DNA of 59,573 nucleotides from Bacteroidaceae bacterium (GTDB lineage: Bacteria; Bacteroidota; Bacteroidia; Bacteroidales; Bacteroidaceae): positions 1 to 59,573 of the forward strand of contig BLLV01000229.1 of the NCBI GenBank assembly GCA_011959205.1. The letters run 5' to 3'. Below, piece by piece: positions 25,718 to 34,415 of this stretch. Under the pieces are notes generated by a model. That model did no database searches and was not told where the DNA came from. It saw only the letters and a program-made list of their open reading frames with translations. Within the stretch, counting starts at the first letter, position 1, and each line of letters opens with the position of its first letter. The position numbers and the translations under genes are program-made.

Positions 25718-28675
25718 CTATTCTGGCAACATTACCACCCCTAGCTTCTTCTTTCCATCCATCTTCACTATCAGCGGTTTATCAAACCGCACATGACGAA
25801 TGAATTTGGTTTCTTCAATAGCAGGCTGAGCATTCAGCACCTCCTGATTATAGATACCATCCTTTATATACGCATTGATGGTGAAATATCCCACTCCGAA
25901 AGAAGTCAGGTTCTGAAAAAAGTGGGTTCCTTGACTGGGATCCACACGATAATTGGTCAGCCCTGCCTCTACAATGACACGTGCCGCCGAAATATGGGGC
26001 CACTTCACAGCAATACCCAGCCACGAGTCGCTGCTTCCCCAGCGTCCCGGGCCTACCAGTATATAATGTTTCCCTTCATCCAGAAATTTACGGTTCATCT
26101 TTTCTATTTCATAAGCGATGGTGGGGTTGTTGGAAGCAGTGTAACCGTCGGTCTTCACATAGACCACATCTTGAATGTCCTCCATAATGCCATGCCCCAA
26201 TGAATTATTGCTCCGCAAAAGAACATCCTCGTTCCTAATAAGGTTCAAATCTTCTTCAAGATTAGCTTTCACGTCCACCATCGGGCGTATCTGTAACAAA
26301 TAAAAAGTTCCGCTTTTCTCCTGCTGGTTCAATGTCACGGCAAACTCTATCTCGACAGGGCGCCTCATCTCGCTTTGCCCGTATTCCTGTACCAATTGCA
26401 AGATACGGGGTAAAGGAAAGACATCATGTTGCAATACATTGGCAAATGTTATCACCTTCCGCCCTCCCGGATAAATTCCGTCACGGATAATCATATCGTA
26501 TGGATCATACGTAGAAGCAATGAAAGCTAAGGATCCATCATTATCAGCTTCTTTCACAGGCAGTTTCAATAAATTAAAACCGTCATCCAACGAAAAGTTA
26601 TGTCCTGTATTCTTCAAATCAAGCGCATAAAACTGAGTTTGCGTCTCCCGAAGAGCGATTTCCATCTCACTGGTTTGCAAGACCTGATTAGGATGATACG
26701 GACACACCCGCAAAGTCAGGCCTCCATCCACAATATATTTGCCTAACCCTAAAGCAAGACTCACTGTTCCTTCTTCTGCCTTCTCATCTCCTATCGGATA
26801 ATAATTGAGCGAACGCGCCACCCCCGAAATGGAAGGATAGAAACGGTCACCATACTGCGTGCCGACCACCTGCTGCAAGATTACAGCCATCTTCTCCTGG
26901 TCTATCACATTGCTGGTAGCCTGCATATAAGCCTTGCTGTCTCTGAAAAAAACAGAAGCATACACCCCTTTTATGGCATCGCTCAGCATACGGAGCATCT
27001 CATACTTATCATCCAGATAAGGAATCATATAAGTAGAATAAATTCCAGCAAAAGGTTGATAATGAGAATCTTCCAGCAAACTGGAAGAACGGATAGCTAT
27101 AGGCGACTTCACCACATCAAAGAAAGCGAAGAAATCTTCCACCAGACGGTCGGGCAACTTGGCACGAAGAAAAGCCTTCAATATCGCATCATCATCCGCA
27201 TCACTCAACGCCACCTGGTACAAGCTATTGGTATCCATGAATTCATCAAAGATATCTGTACAAAGCACCACCGTTTTAGGAATAACCACCGTTGCATTCT
27301 CAAACTCGTCAAATTCCGCATGGCGCTTTACCATATTGTCTATAAAAGCCAGACCACGTCCTTTACCCCCCAATGACCCCTCACCGATACGGGCAAAATT
27401 AGAATAACGGTCAAAACGGTCACGCTGGAACACCGCCACCACACCTTGGTTCTTCATCTTACGATATTTCACAATCGCCTCAAAGATAATGCGACGATGG
27501 GCGTCAATGTCCTGCAAAGAATCCCAAGTAATCTGCTTCAGGAACTCGGCAGGTGGAAACATGGCACGGGAATACAGCCAACGGGACACGTGGTTACGGC
27601 TGATATGGTAAAGGAGAGACTCCTTAGGAATGGCAAAGATTACGTTCTGCAATTCTTTCAAGTTATGAACACGGGCTACTTCCTCCAATGTATCAGGGTT
27701 ACGGAAAATAAAATCTCCGAAACCAAAATCATCAGACACGATCTCGCGCAAGTCTATATTCATCTTCTTGGAATTCTTATCCACGAAACTGGCACCATAC
27801 CGGGAAGCATACACCTTGTTGTTCACCTCGGCCGACTGCAAAATAAGAGGAATAAACGGATCCCGGGAACGTACCTCCGCCAACAGTTTGATACCTGCCA
27901 TCGGATCCACCACACCACCGCGCGGATAACGGGCGTCCGTAATCACACCTAATACATTATTCTGATACTTATTATACAAGTCCATCGCCTCCTCGTAGGT
28001 ACGTGCCAATACAATTTTGGGACGTCCCCGCATACGCAAGGTACGCTGATGGGCATTCAAGGCCTCCGTAGCAAATTCCTGGCTCTGCTTCAACACGAAT
28101 TTATACAAGTTGGGCAATACGGAAGAATAGAACCGGATGGAGTCCTCCACCAACAAGATCATCTGCACTCCCACTTCTTTAATATCATGCTCCACATTCA
28201 TCTTGTCTTCTATCAACTTGATGATAGACACCAACAGGTCCGTATTTCCCAACCAGCAGAACACATATTCAAAAATACTCAGGTCCTCGTGCTCCATACG
28301 TGCCGTGATGCCGTGCGAGAACGGAGTCAGCACCACCAGTGGAATATGAGGGTATTGTTCTTTTATGCTGCGTGCAATTTCAAATGTATCACTGTTATCG
28401 GATCCGGGCATACAAATCACCAGGTCGAATGTAGTATTCTCCAATTGCTTCCAAGCCGCCGCCTCGGTAGAAACTTGTGTGAAACGAGGCGGATAACGAA
28501 GGCTGAGATTCATATATTCGTTAAAGATCTTCTCATCTATACGCCCGTCATCCTCCAACATAAAAGCATCATACGGATTTGCTACCAAAAGAACATTAAA
28601 AATCCGTTTAGTCATGAGGTTTACAAACGATGTATCCTTGAAATACAATTGGTTTAATTTTAACTTGCTGAACAT
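25718..28675 (-). CDS. Two-receiver protein with PEP synthase/PPDK N-terminal ATP-grasp domain
   Basis: A 985-residue cytoplasmic protein usually labelled PEP synthase, but its layout differs. Residues about 25-160 form a degenerate receiver-like domain: FDLVICMP has Cys88 where the phospho-Asp belongs. Residues about 170-310 form an intact receiver: acidic pair Glu177-Asp178, phospho-acceptor Asp247 (GVITDARYP), Ser281 and Lys300. After a linker, residues about 425-850 are a PPDK_N-type ATP-grasp (GSLGGKGRGLAF near 434-443, RSSSLLEDS at 529-537, QIRPMVD). The phosphohistidine swivel motif (TSHAA/TCHAA) and the PEP/pyruvate TIM barrel are absent, so it cannot by itself make PEP. It lies divergent from gdhB and convergent with nothing metabolic; a nitrogen/carbon regulatory kinase role is inference. 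Start at 28615 is possible. Confidence 0.8.
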   Translation of the reverse strand: MFSKLKLNQLYFKDTSFVNLMTKRIFNVLLVANPYDAFMLEDDGRIDEKIFNEYMNLSLRYPPRFTQVSTEAAAWKQLENTTFDLVICMPGSDNSDTFEIARSIKEQYPHIPLVVLTPFSHGITARMEHEDLSIFEYVFCWLGNTDLLVSIIKLIEDKMNVEHDIKEVGVQMILLVEDSIRFYSSVLPNLYKFVLKQSQEFATEALNAHQRTLRMRGRPKIVLARTYEEAMDLYNKYQNNVLGVITDARYPRGGVVDPMAGIKLLAEVRSRDPFIPLILQSAEVNNKVYASRYGASFVDKNSKKMNIDLREIVSDDFGFGDFIFRNPDTLEEVARVHNLKELQNVIFAIPKESLLYHISRNHVSRWLYSRAMFPPAEFLKQITWDSLQDIDAHRRIIFEAIVKYRKMKNQGVVAVFQRDRFDRYSNFARIGEGSLGGKGRGLAFIDNMVKRHAEFDEFENATVVIPKTVVLCTDIFDEFMDTNSLYQVALSDADDDAILKAFLRAKLPDRLVEDFFAFFDVVKSPIAIRSSSLLEDSHYQPFAGIYSTYMIPYLDDKYEMLRMLSDAIKGVYASVFFRDSKAYMQATSNVIDQEKMAVILQQVVGTQYGDRFYPSISGVARSLNYYPIGDEKAEEGTVSLALGLGKYIVDGGLTLRVCPYHPNQVLQTSEMEIALRETQTQFYALDLKNTGHNFSLDDGFNLLKLPVKEADNDGSLAFIASTYDPYDMIIRDGIYPGGRKVITFANVLQHDVFPLPRILQLVQEYGQSEMRRPVEIEFAVTLNQQEKSGTFYLLQIRPMVDVKANLEEDLNLIRNEDVLLRSNNSLGHGIMEDIQDVVYVKTDGYTASNNPTIAYEIEKMNRKFLDEGKHYILVGPGRWGSSDSWLGIAVKWPHISAARVIVEAGLTNYRVDPSQGTHFFQNLTSFGVGYFTINAYIKDGIYNQEVLNAQPAIEETKFIRHVRFDKPLIVKMDGKKKLGVVMLPE

Positions 28676-28816
28676 GGTTACTTGATTTACATGGATAATG
28701 TAATAGCAAAATACGTCAATAATATTGTTTTATGCAACTTATTCGCAATAAAAAAGAACTTTTGGCTAGAGAGATTTTACCACAACGATTAACTTTTTAT
28801 CACTGCCATACTAAAA

Positions 28817-28888
28817 TTTTGCCAAAAACATTTTGCCAATTCATCAGAAAACATACCTTTGCATCAGAAATAATTTTCATTTTGTCAA
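28817..28888 (+). promoter_or_regulatory. gdhB promoter region with paired direct repeats
   Basis: A perfect -7 box TACCTTTG (28854-28861) has TTTG 18 nt upstream (28832-28835). TTTTGCCAA occurs at 28817-28825 and 28831-28839, with TTTTGTCAA at 28880-28888. CATCAGAAA occurs at 28842-28850 and 28862-28870, one copy on each side of the -7 box. The spacing suggests regulator binding sites. Confidence 0.55.
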
Positions 28889-28909
28889 AACCTTAAATGC
28901 ATAATAATT

Positions 28910-30247
28910 ATGGATATTAATCAAATCATGACCTCCTTGGAGGCAAAACATCCTGGTGAATCAGAGTACTTGCAGGCTGTAAAAGAAGTCTTGCTTTCTA
29001 TTGAGGATATATACAATCAACATCCGGAATTTGAGAAAGCGTCCTTGATTGAGAGACTGGTAGAACCCGACCGTATCTTTACATTTAAGGTGCCCTGGGT
29101 GGATGACAAAGGAAAAGTACAGGTAAACTTAGGTTACCGTGTTCAATTCAATAACGCGATCGGCCCGTACAAAGGCGGTATCCGTTTCCATGCTTCTGTA
29201 AACCTCTCTATCCTGAAGTTCTTAGGATTTGAGCAAACATTCAAAAATGCATTGACCACATTGCCTATGGGCGGCGGTAAAGGTGGATCCGATTTCTCAC
29301 CACGCGGTAAGAGCGATGCTGAGATCATGCGCTTCTGCCAGGCATTCATGCTGGAATTGTGGCGTCATGTAGGTCCGGATATGGATGTTCCTGCCGGCGA
29401 CATCGGCGTAGGCGGCCGTGAAGTAGGCTATATGTTCGGTATGTATAAAAAACTGACCCGTGAGTTTACAGGTACCTTCACTGGTAAAGGCTTGGAATTC
29501 GGTGGTTCATTGATTCGTCCTGAAGCAACCGGCTTCGGCGGTCTTTACTTCGTCAACCAAATGCTGAAAGCAAAAGGAATTGATATTAAAGGCAAAACAG
29601 TAGCTGTTTCCGGTTTCGGTAATGTAGCTTGGGGTGCCGTGACTAAAGCGACTGAATTAGGTGCGAAAGTAGTCACAATCTCTGGGCCCGACGGTTATAT
29701 TTATGACCCGGACGGCATAAGCGGTGATAAAATTGATTATATGCTGGAATTGCGTGCGTCAGGCAATGATATCGTAGCTCCATACGCTGAAAAATATCCT
29801 AACTCCACATTCTTTGCCGGACGTCGTCCGTGGGAAGTTAAGGTAGATATTGCACTTCCATGTGCGACTCAAAATGAATTAAATGGCGAAGATGCTTGTA
29901 ATTTAATAAAAAATTCCGTTCTTTGCATTGGAGAAATCTCCAATATGGGCTGTACTCCCGAAGCCATTGATGCATTTATCGAAAATAAACTGATGTATGC
30001 ACCAGGCAAAGCGGTAAATGCCGGAGGTGTAGCTACCTCAGGTCTGGAAATGAGCCAGAACGCGATGCATTTGAGCTGGAGTGCACAAGAAGTTGATGAC
30101 AAGTTACATCAAATCATGTATGGTATCCACGAACAATGCGTGAAATATGGTACTGAACCTGATGGATATATCAACTATGTGAAAGGAGCAAACATTGCAG
30201 GCTTCATGAAAGTAGCTCATGCCATGATGGCTCAAGGAATTGTTTAA
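28910..30247 (+). CDS. gdhB: Glutamate dehydrogenase, NAD-type signature
   Basis: Second small-type hexameric glutamate dehydrogenase, 445 residues, with catalytic Lys124 and Asp164. Its cofactor fold reads SGFGNVAWG (Phe236) and ISGPDG (Pro260), equal to the Phe238/Pro262 pair of the strictly NAD-dependent Clostridium symbiosum enzyme. This suggests an NADH-linked, perhaps catabolic, role in contrast to gdhA. Symbols gdhA/gdhB follow usage in Bacteroides where an NADH-specific enzyme is called GdhB; the assignment here is by motif. It has its own promoter with repeats and its own terminator. The ATP-grasp receiver protein is transcribed divergently. Confidence 0.94.
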   Translation: MDINQIMTSLEAKHPGESEYLQAVKEVLLSIEDIYNQHPEFEKASLIERLVEPDRIFTFKVPWVDDKGKVQVNLGYRVQFNNAIGPYKGGIRFHASVNLSILKFLGFEQTFKNALTTLPMGGGKGGSDFSPRGKSDAEIMRFCQAFMLELWRHVGPDMDVPAGDIGVGGREVGYMFGMYKKLTREFTGTFTGKGLEFGGSLIRPEATGFGGLYFVNQMLKAKGIDIKGKTVAVSGFGNVAWGAVTKATELGAKVVTISGPDGYIYDPDGISGDKIDYMLELRASGNDIVAPYAEKYPNSTFFAGRRPWEVKVDIALPCATQNELNGEDACNLIKNSVLCIGEISNMGCTPEAIDAFIENKLMYAPGKAVNAGGVATSGLEMSQNAMHLSWSAQEVDDKLHQIMYGIHEQCVKYGTEPDGYINYVKGANIAGFMKVAHAMMAQGIV

Positions 30248-30309
30248 AAGCATTCTATTAGCATAAAAATATCTCGTTTAGTTGTATTTGTATTTTGTAT
30301 TGTAGCTTG

Positions 30310-30345
30310 CGCTGCCCGCCTGTGAAGGTATGGCAGCGTTTTTTT
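30310..30345 (+). terminator. Intrinsic terminator after gdhB
   Basis: CGCTGCC (30310-30316) pairs with GGCAGCG (30332-30338), 15-nt loop, followed by seven T residues. Confidence 0.85.
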
Positions 30346-30367
30346 ATGGTATATCCAATCTTTTTTA

Positions 30368-30375
30368 TACATTTG
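30368..30375 (+). promoter_or_regulatory. -7 box of the GNAT/PP-loop/ParB cassette
   Basis: TACATTTG is a perfect TAnnTTTG match 34 bp before the first start. The -33 region falls in the T-tract of the gdhB terminator and shows no TTTG. Confidence 0.6.
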
Positions 30376-30409
30376 TAGCTTTAAGTAAAACGTATGTAAA
30401 ATTTAAGTT

Positions 30410-30802
30410 ATGGAAATAGTACAACTAGATGGTCTTGAACCTCAATTATTTAATTTAATCGGACCATTGGTTATGAATCCCAAAGTCCTAAAGGCAAATA
30501 ACAATTATCCCTTTAAAACAACTGAACGTTTTCAATGGTACATTGCTATCGAAAACAATGATGTAACCGGTTTCGTCCCTGTAGAACAGAAAAGCGGCAG
30601 TTATGTTATTAACAACTACTATATCCATAACGATAATCAGGAAGTACTGACTGAGTTGTTGGGAGCAATAAAGTTCCAAAAAAATTTATACGCAATCGTT
30701 CAAACCAAACACGAAGCAATTTTTTCCAACTGTGGTTTTCAAACCGAACATCGCTGGACTAATTATATTAAAATGATTTACAACACAGACAGACATGAAT
30801 AA
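30410..30802 (+). CDS. Small GNAT-like protein, first gene of the IbrAB-like cassette
   Basis: A 130-residue cytoplasmic protein. The strand order and the final IFSNCGFQTEHRW text (compare FYxxxGF near the end of GNAT acetyltransferases) suggest a GNAT fold, and DVTGFVPVEQKSGSYVINNYYI would be the central strand pair. The acetyl-CoA pyrophosphate-binding loop (R/Q-x-x-G-x-G/A) is not visible; the matching place reads NDNQEVLTELL, so catalysis is doubtful. Its last 8 bp overlap the next gene, so it is part of the same message. Function unknown; a modified, possibly ligand-binding GNAT is the best guess. Confidence 0.65.
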   Translation: MEIVQLDGLEPQLFNLIGPLVMNPKVLKANNNYPFKTTERFQWYIAIENNDVTGFVPVEQKSGSYVINNYYIHNDNQEVLTELLGAIKFQKNLYAIVQTKHEAIFSNCGFQTEHRWTNYIKMIYNTDRHE

Positions 30803-32096
30803 TAAAAGATCTAAAGGGGAAAATGTTTATCAGCTCGTTCAAAAGAGACTCAAATTCCTATTCAACGAATTTGATAATATCTATGTTTCTTTTTCTGGAG
30901 GAAAAGATAGTGGTGTCTTGCTCAATTTATGTATCCAATATATCAGAGAACATAATCTGAACCGAAAAATCGGAGTATACCACATGGACTATGAAGCACA
31001 GTATCAAATGACTACAGAGTATGTGGAACAGACATTCAGAGAAAATCAGGACATTCTGGAAATCTACCACGTCTGCGTTCCTTTCAAAGTAGTGACTTGC
31101 GCTTCCATGTTCCAAACTTACTGGCGCCCCTGGGACGAAAGCATGCACGCCCACTGGGTAAGACCTCTTCCAAAAAACTGTTATAAAAAGGAAGACTTTC
31201 CCTTCTACAATGAGGAAATGTGGGACTATACTTTCCAAACCTCATTCGCATCGTGGTATCATAAAAAGCATGACGCAGTACGCACTTGCTGCCTGGTAGG
31301 CATCCGCACCCAAGAGAGCCTGGACCGGTGGAGAACCATTCACGGCAAAAACCGCCTGAACAGCTATCATAACCTAAAATGGACCCGCAGGCTGGGATAC
31401 GATTTATACAATGCCTACCCTATCTATGACTGGACCACCGAAGATATATGGACTGCATACGCCCGTTTCAAATGGCCGTTCAATCAAATGTACGAACTTT
31501 ATTATAAAGCCGGCGTACCTTTGGACAGACAACGTGTAGCCAGCCCGTTCCTCAGCACAGCACAGGAGACTCTGAAATTGTACAAAGCCATTGATCCTAA
31601 TACTTGGGGAAGAATGTTAGGCCGCGTAAACGGAGTGAACTTCACCGGAATCTATGGTGGAACCCGTGCCATGGGATGGCAAAACATCAAATTGCCGGAA
31701 GGCTACACATGGAAGGAGTATATGTACTTCCTACTGGACACATTACCCGAAGAAACCAAACAGTCTTACCTGGAAAAACTAAGGGTAAGCCGGGAATTCT
31801 GGAAGTACAAGGGAGGATGCTTGGATTTATCAACAATCCGCAAGTTAGCCGACTTGGGCATAAAATTCCATGTACAAAAGAAAACGAACTACAAGACAAA
31901 CAAACTTCCTGTCCAAATGGACTATCTGGACGATATAGATATTTCGGAGTTCAAAGAAATCCCTACCTATAAACGTATGTGTATTTGCATTCTGAAAAAT
32001 GACCACGTATGTAAATACATGGGATTCGCCCTTACCAAAAAAGAAAAATTAAGAAGAGACAGAGTGATGCAGAAATATAAAAACATTATCAAATGA
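30795..32096 (+). CDS. IbrA-like PP-loop protein (PAPS reductase family, DUF3440)
   Basis: Nucleotide alpha-hydrolase of 433 residues. The PP-loop is SGGKDSG at 34-40, and a CCLVGIRTQES segment (165-175) matches the second motif of the CysH/CysD/DndC group. The C-terminal 200 residues fit the DUF3440 extension of E. coli IbrA. The ECGLH catalytic motif of true PAPS reductases is absent; instead a Cys cluster MCICILKNDHVC (Cys396, 398, 406) lies near the C-terminus, which could bind metal or carry sulfur. It overlaps the GNAT-like gene by 8 bp and the ParB-like gene by 4 bp (ATGA). Adenylation-dependent modification of a nucleic acid or small molecule is possible; no substrate is established. 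Confidence 0.85.
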   Translation: MNNKRSKGENVYQLVQKRLKFLFNEFDNIYVSFSGGKDSGVLLNLCIQYIREHNLNRKIGVYHMDYEAQYQMTTEYVEQTFRENQDILEIYHVCVPFKVVTCASMFQTYWRPWDESMHAHWVRPLPKNCYKKEDFPFYNEEMWDYTFQTSFASWYHKKHDAVRTCCLVGIRTQESLDRWRTIHGKNRLNSYHNLKWTRRLGYDLYNAYPIYDWTTEDIWTAYARFKWPFNQMYELYYKAGVPLDRQRVASPFLSTAQETLKLYKAIDPNTWGRMLGRVNGVNFTGIYGGTRAMGWQNIKLPEGYTWKEYMYFLLDTLPEETKQSYLEKLRVSREFWKYKGGCLDLSTIRKLADLGIKFHVQKKTNYKTNKLPVQMDYLDDIDISEFKEIPTYKRMCICILKNDHVCKYMGFALTKKEKLRRDRVMQKYKNIIK

Positions 32097-32605
32097 AAGA
32101 AGAATTCGAAAGTCCTGTGTATCACGTGCACAGAGTACCGGTGGAAAAGGTACGCGCCAACAGTTATAACCCAAACCACGTAGCTGCTCCTGAAATGAAG
32201 TTACTGGAGCTAAGCATTTGGGAAGATGGCTACACTATGCCTTGCGTATGTTATTATATTCCCGATGAAGACATCTATGAACTGGTAGATGGCTATCATC
32301 GTTACTGCGTGCTTAAAACTTCCAAACGTGTGTTTGAACGGGAGAAAGGTCTGCTTCCCGTAGTCGTTATAAAAAAAGACCTTTCAAACAGAATGGCAAG
32401 CACCATCCGCCACAACCGTGCCCGTGGTACTCACAGCATTGAACTGATGGTAGATATCGTGGCAGAACTGACCAAAGCCGGGATGAGTGACGAATGGATA
32501 AAAAAGAATATCGGCATGGATGCCGACGAACTTTTACGTCTCAAACAGATATCCGGTTTGATGGAACTTTTTGCCGACCGGGAATTCACCATACCCGAAC
32601 CATAA
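32093..32605 (+). CDS. IbrB-like ParB/sulfiredoxin-fold protein
   Basis: A 170-residue protein with the ParB N-terminal fold: VEKVRANSYNPN, the nucleotide-binding DGYHRY (66-71, equivalent to the DGHHR/GERR box), and RHNRARG (106-112). Residues about 116-158 look like a helix-turn-helix (MVDIVAELTKAGMSDEWIKK), and the protein ends soon after, without a ParB dimerisation domain. E. coli IbrB, encoded beside IbrA, has the same type. ParB domains are CTP/ATP-dependent switches, so this may be the DNA- or nucleotide-sensing half of the pair. The ATGA overlap with the PP-loop gene implies fixed stoichiometry. Confidence 0.83.
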   Translation: MKEEFESPVYHVHRVPVEKVRANSYNPNHVAAPEMKLLELSIWEDGYTMPCVCYYIPDEDIYELVDGYHRYCVLKTSKRVFEREKGLLPVVVIKKDLSNRMASTIRHNRARGTHSIELMVDIVAELTKAGMSDEWIKKNIGMDADELLRLKQISGLMELFADREFTIPEP

Positions 32606-32633
32606 AACATTTCTTATTTAATACATTATTCAG

Positions 32634-34379
32634 TTGAAATACCATTCATTGATCATAGGGTTGTCGGTTTTGGCTTTACAAAGCTGTACCGACAACTTTT
32701 ATACAAAGCCAGGCATGAAAGCAACCTTCACTGGTAATACATGCCAAACAGCTTTCACAGGAAATTCCTCTATCTCTACTTTTAGCCCCGGCAGCCAAAT
32801 CCTGCTGAATGCTTCGGGCAGTCTTCAAATAGACAATCAGGTTCTGACCTATATTGACAATCAATGGAAGGCAAGGGATGAATTTGATTGGACTGACGGA
32901 ACGGCAACAACAAAGGTTACGGCATTCTATCCTGTCTATCCCGATTTAGCTTATACCAAGGAAAAACTTTATAGCAAGGGAGGATTGGAGGATGTACTCT
33001 ATGCCAAGGATGAATTTCCGGCCGGAGCTTCCATCCATTTACAGTTCAAACATTTATTTTCTCTTCTGACACTGCATTTAGACAAAGATTTACAGACCGA
33101 CTTTCAGAAAATAGAGGTAACATGTCCTGCTGTTTCTTCCGTCATTCCAAAATCCGCTGAAATAATCCTGGCGGACAATGAGACACATACCACCACTATT
33201 ACCCAAATTTCTCCTGCTGGCAATTATTCGTTTATAATTCCTCCTGCCGAAAACATAACGGCCACCATAGACATTCAGACAAATGGTGGGATATATACAA
33301 CACAGCTGACAGCAAAGTCTTTTACCGATAACCAAGAATATACTTATCATTTAAAGACATCCGAAAAAACTCCTGGAATTGCAACTGCCGAAGATTGGAT
33401 TGCATTCAGCCGGCTGATAAACCATAATAACATAACTGAATACAATGGAAAAACGCTTGCTGATTTCGGAAAGACAGTAAATGGAATCACCACTTATTAC
33501 CTGTTGAATGATATTGATTTTGAAGGAGTGGATTGCAGTAAACTAGAATATGTTGGAGGATGGGCCAATAAAGACAGAATATTTAAAGATGTATTTGATG
33601 GACGAGGACATAAAATATCCAATCTTATTCTAAAGCCATTCAATGGTTACGCTGGATTATTTGGTAAAACAGGCTCATCTTCCATAATCAAAAATCTGCA
33701 CATGGAATTGTGCTCAGCCAATATCAAAGCAAATGATAATAGTGCAAATTTGGGAATTGGGACTATAGCCGGCTTCAATTTGGGAACTATCATAAACTGT
33801 TCTGTAAAGAATTGCCTCATCATATCAGAGCAGGAGGCAGATACCGGAGGATTAGCAGGATGCTCCAAACAGGCAATCATAAATTGTAAAGTAGAAAACA
33901 CAAACATATCAAGCAAATACTATACCGGAGGATTAGCAGGTAATGCCTGTGGAGTTATATTAAATAGTTTTGCCGCCAATGATACGGTAAAAAGTACAAG
34001 TAATTACAGTGGAGGTCTTATCGGAAGGTCATTCCCATCAATGACTGTAATTATGGCCAACTGTTATGTTCATGCTATCACTCTCCCCTCCATCCAAAGA
34101 GGAGCACTGATAGGAAACTCCAATCAATATCACATAAACAATCTTTTTTACCCCATTTCATCCCCTAATCCTATAGGAAATATCAAAACAACGGTCACTG
34201 GAGCAAGTCCCTATCATTTCACAAATGAAACGAAAGATGCTATCTACCAACTTCTCAACCAATGGATAGACGAAACCGCTCCTACCCTTTATCCCGATTA
34301 CACCTTTACCCGATGGACAGACGGAGGAGAAAGCCTTCCTGCCATTTTCATTACAGACTCTCAGAGTGAATCCAAGTAA
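32634..34379 (+). CDS. Fimbrillin-like lipoprotein with GLUG repeats
   Basis: Surface lipoprotein of 581 residues: signal MKYHSLIIGLSVLALQSC. Residues about 25-245 resemble the Mfa/fimbrillin-like N-domain (WTDGTATTKVTAFYPVYPDL, HLFSLLTLHLDKDL). Residues about 250-480 carry GLUG-type repeats, seen as YAGLFGKTG, IGTIAGFN, TGGLAGCS, TGGLAGNA and SGGLIGRS, each followed by a cysteine-rich turn (IINCSVKNC). It begins 28 bp after the ParB-like gene without a visible promoter, so it may be co-transcribed, although functions look unrelated. Composition is more A+T-rich than neighbouring metabolic genes. GLUG domains occur in adhesins and peptidases; an adhesion role is inferred. Confidence 0.82.
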   Translation: MKYHSLIIGLSVLALQSCTDNFYTKPGMKATFTGNTCQTAFTGNSSISTFSPGSQILLNASGSLQIDNQVLTYIDNQWKARDEFDWTDGTATTKVTAFYPVYPDLAYTKEKLYSKGGLEDVLYAKDEFPAGASIHLQFKHLFSLLTLHLDKDLQTDFQKIEVTCPAVSSVIPKSAEIILADNETHTTTITQISPAGNYSFIIPPAENITATIDIQTNGGIYTTQLTAKSFTDNQEYTYHLKTSEKTPGIATAEDWIAFSRLINHNNITEYNGKTLADFGKTVNGITTYYLLNDIDFEGVDCSKLEYVGGWANKDRIFKDVFDGRGHKISNLILKPFNGYAGLFGKTGSSSIIKNLHMELCSANIKANDNSANLGIGTIAGFNLGTIINCSVKNCLIISEQEADTGGLAGCSKQAIINCKVENTNISSKYYTGGLAGNACGVILNSFAANDTVKSTSNYSGGLIGRSFPSMTVIMANCYVHAITLPSIQRGALIGNSNQYHINNLFYPISSPNPIGNIKTTVTGASPYHFTNETKDAIYQLLNQWIDETAPTLYPDYTFTRWTDGGESLPAIFITDSQSESK

Positions 34380-34415
34380 GTTGACTTAAAAGGCAAAGTA
34401 ACTTAACTTACTTGG
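34372..34415. repeat. Inverted repeat across the stop codon of the GLUG lipoprotein gene
   Basis: CCAAGTAAGTT (34372-34382, containing the TAA stop) can pair with AACTTACTTGG (34405-34415), and equally with the matching words in the next two tandem units. Alternative hairpins of increasing loop length are therefore possible. Confidence 0.6.

Noticed and set aside
25718..28675. Standard PEP synthase
   Set aside because: No phospho-His swivel motif and no PEP/pyruvate barrel; two receiver-like domains instead.
30795..32096. Assimilatory PAPS reductase (CysH)
   Set aside because: No ECGLH motif, no sulfate assimilation genes nearby, and a DUF3440-like extension is present.
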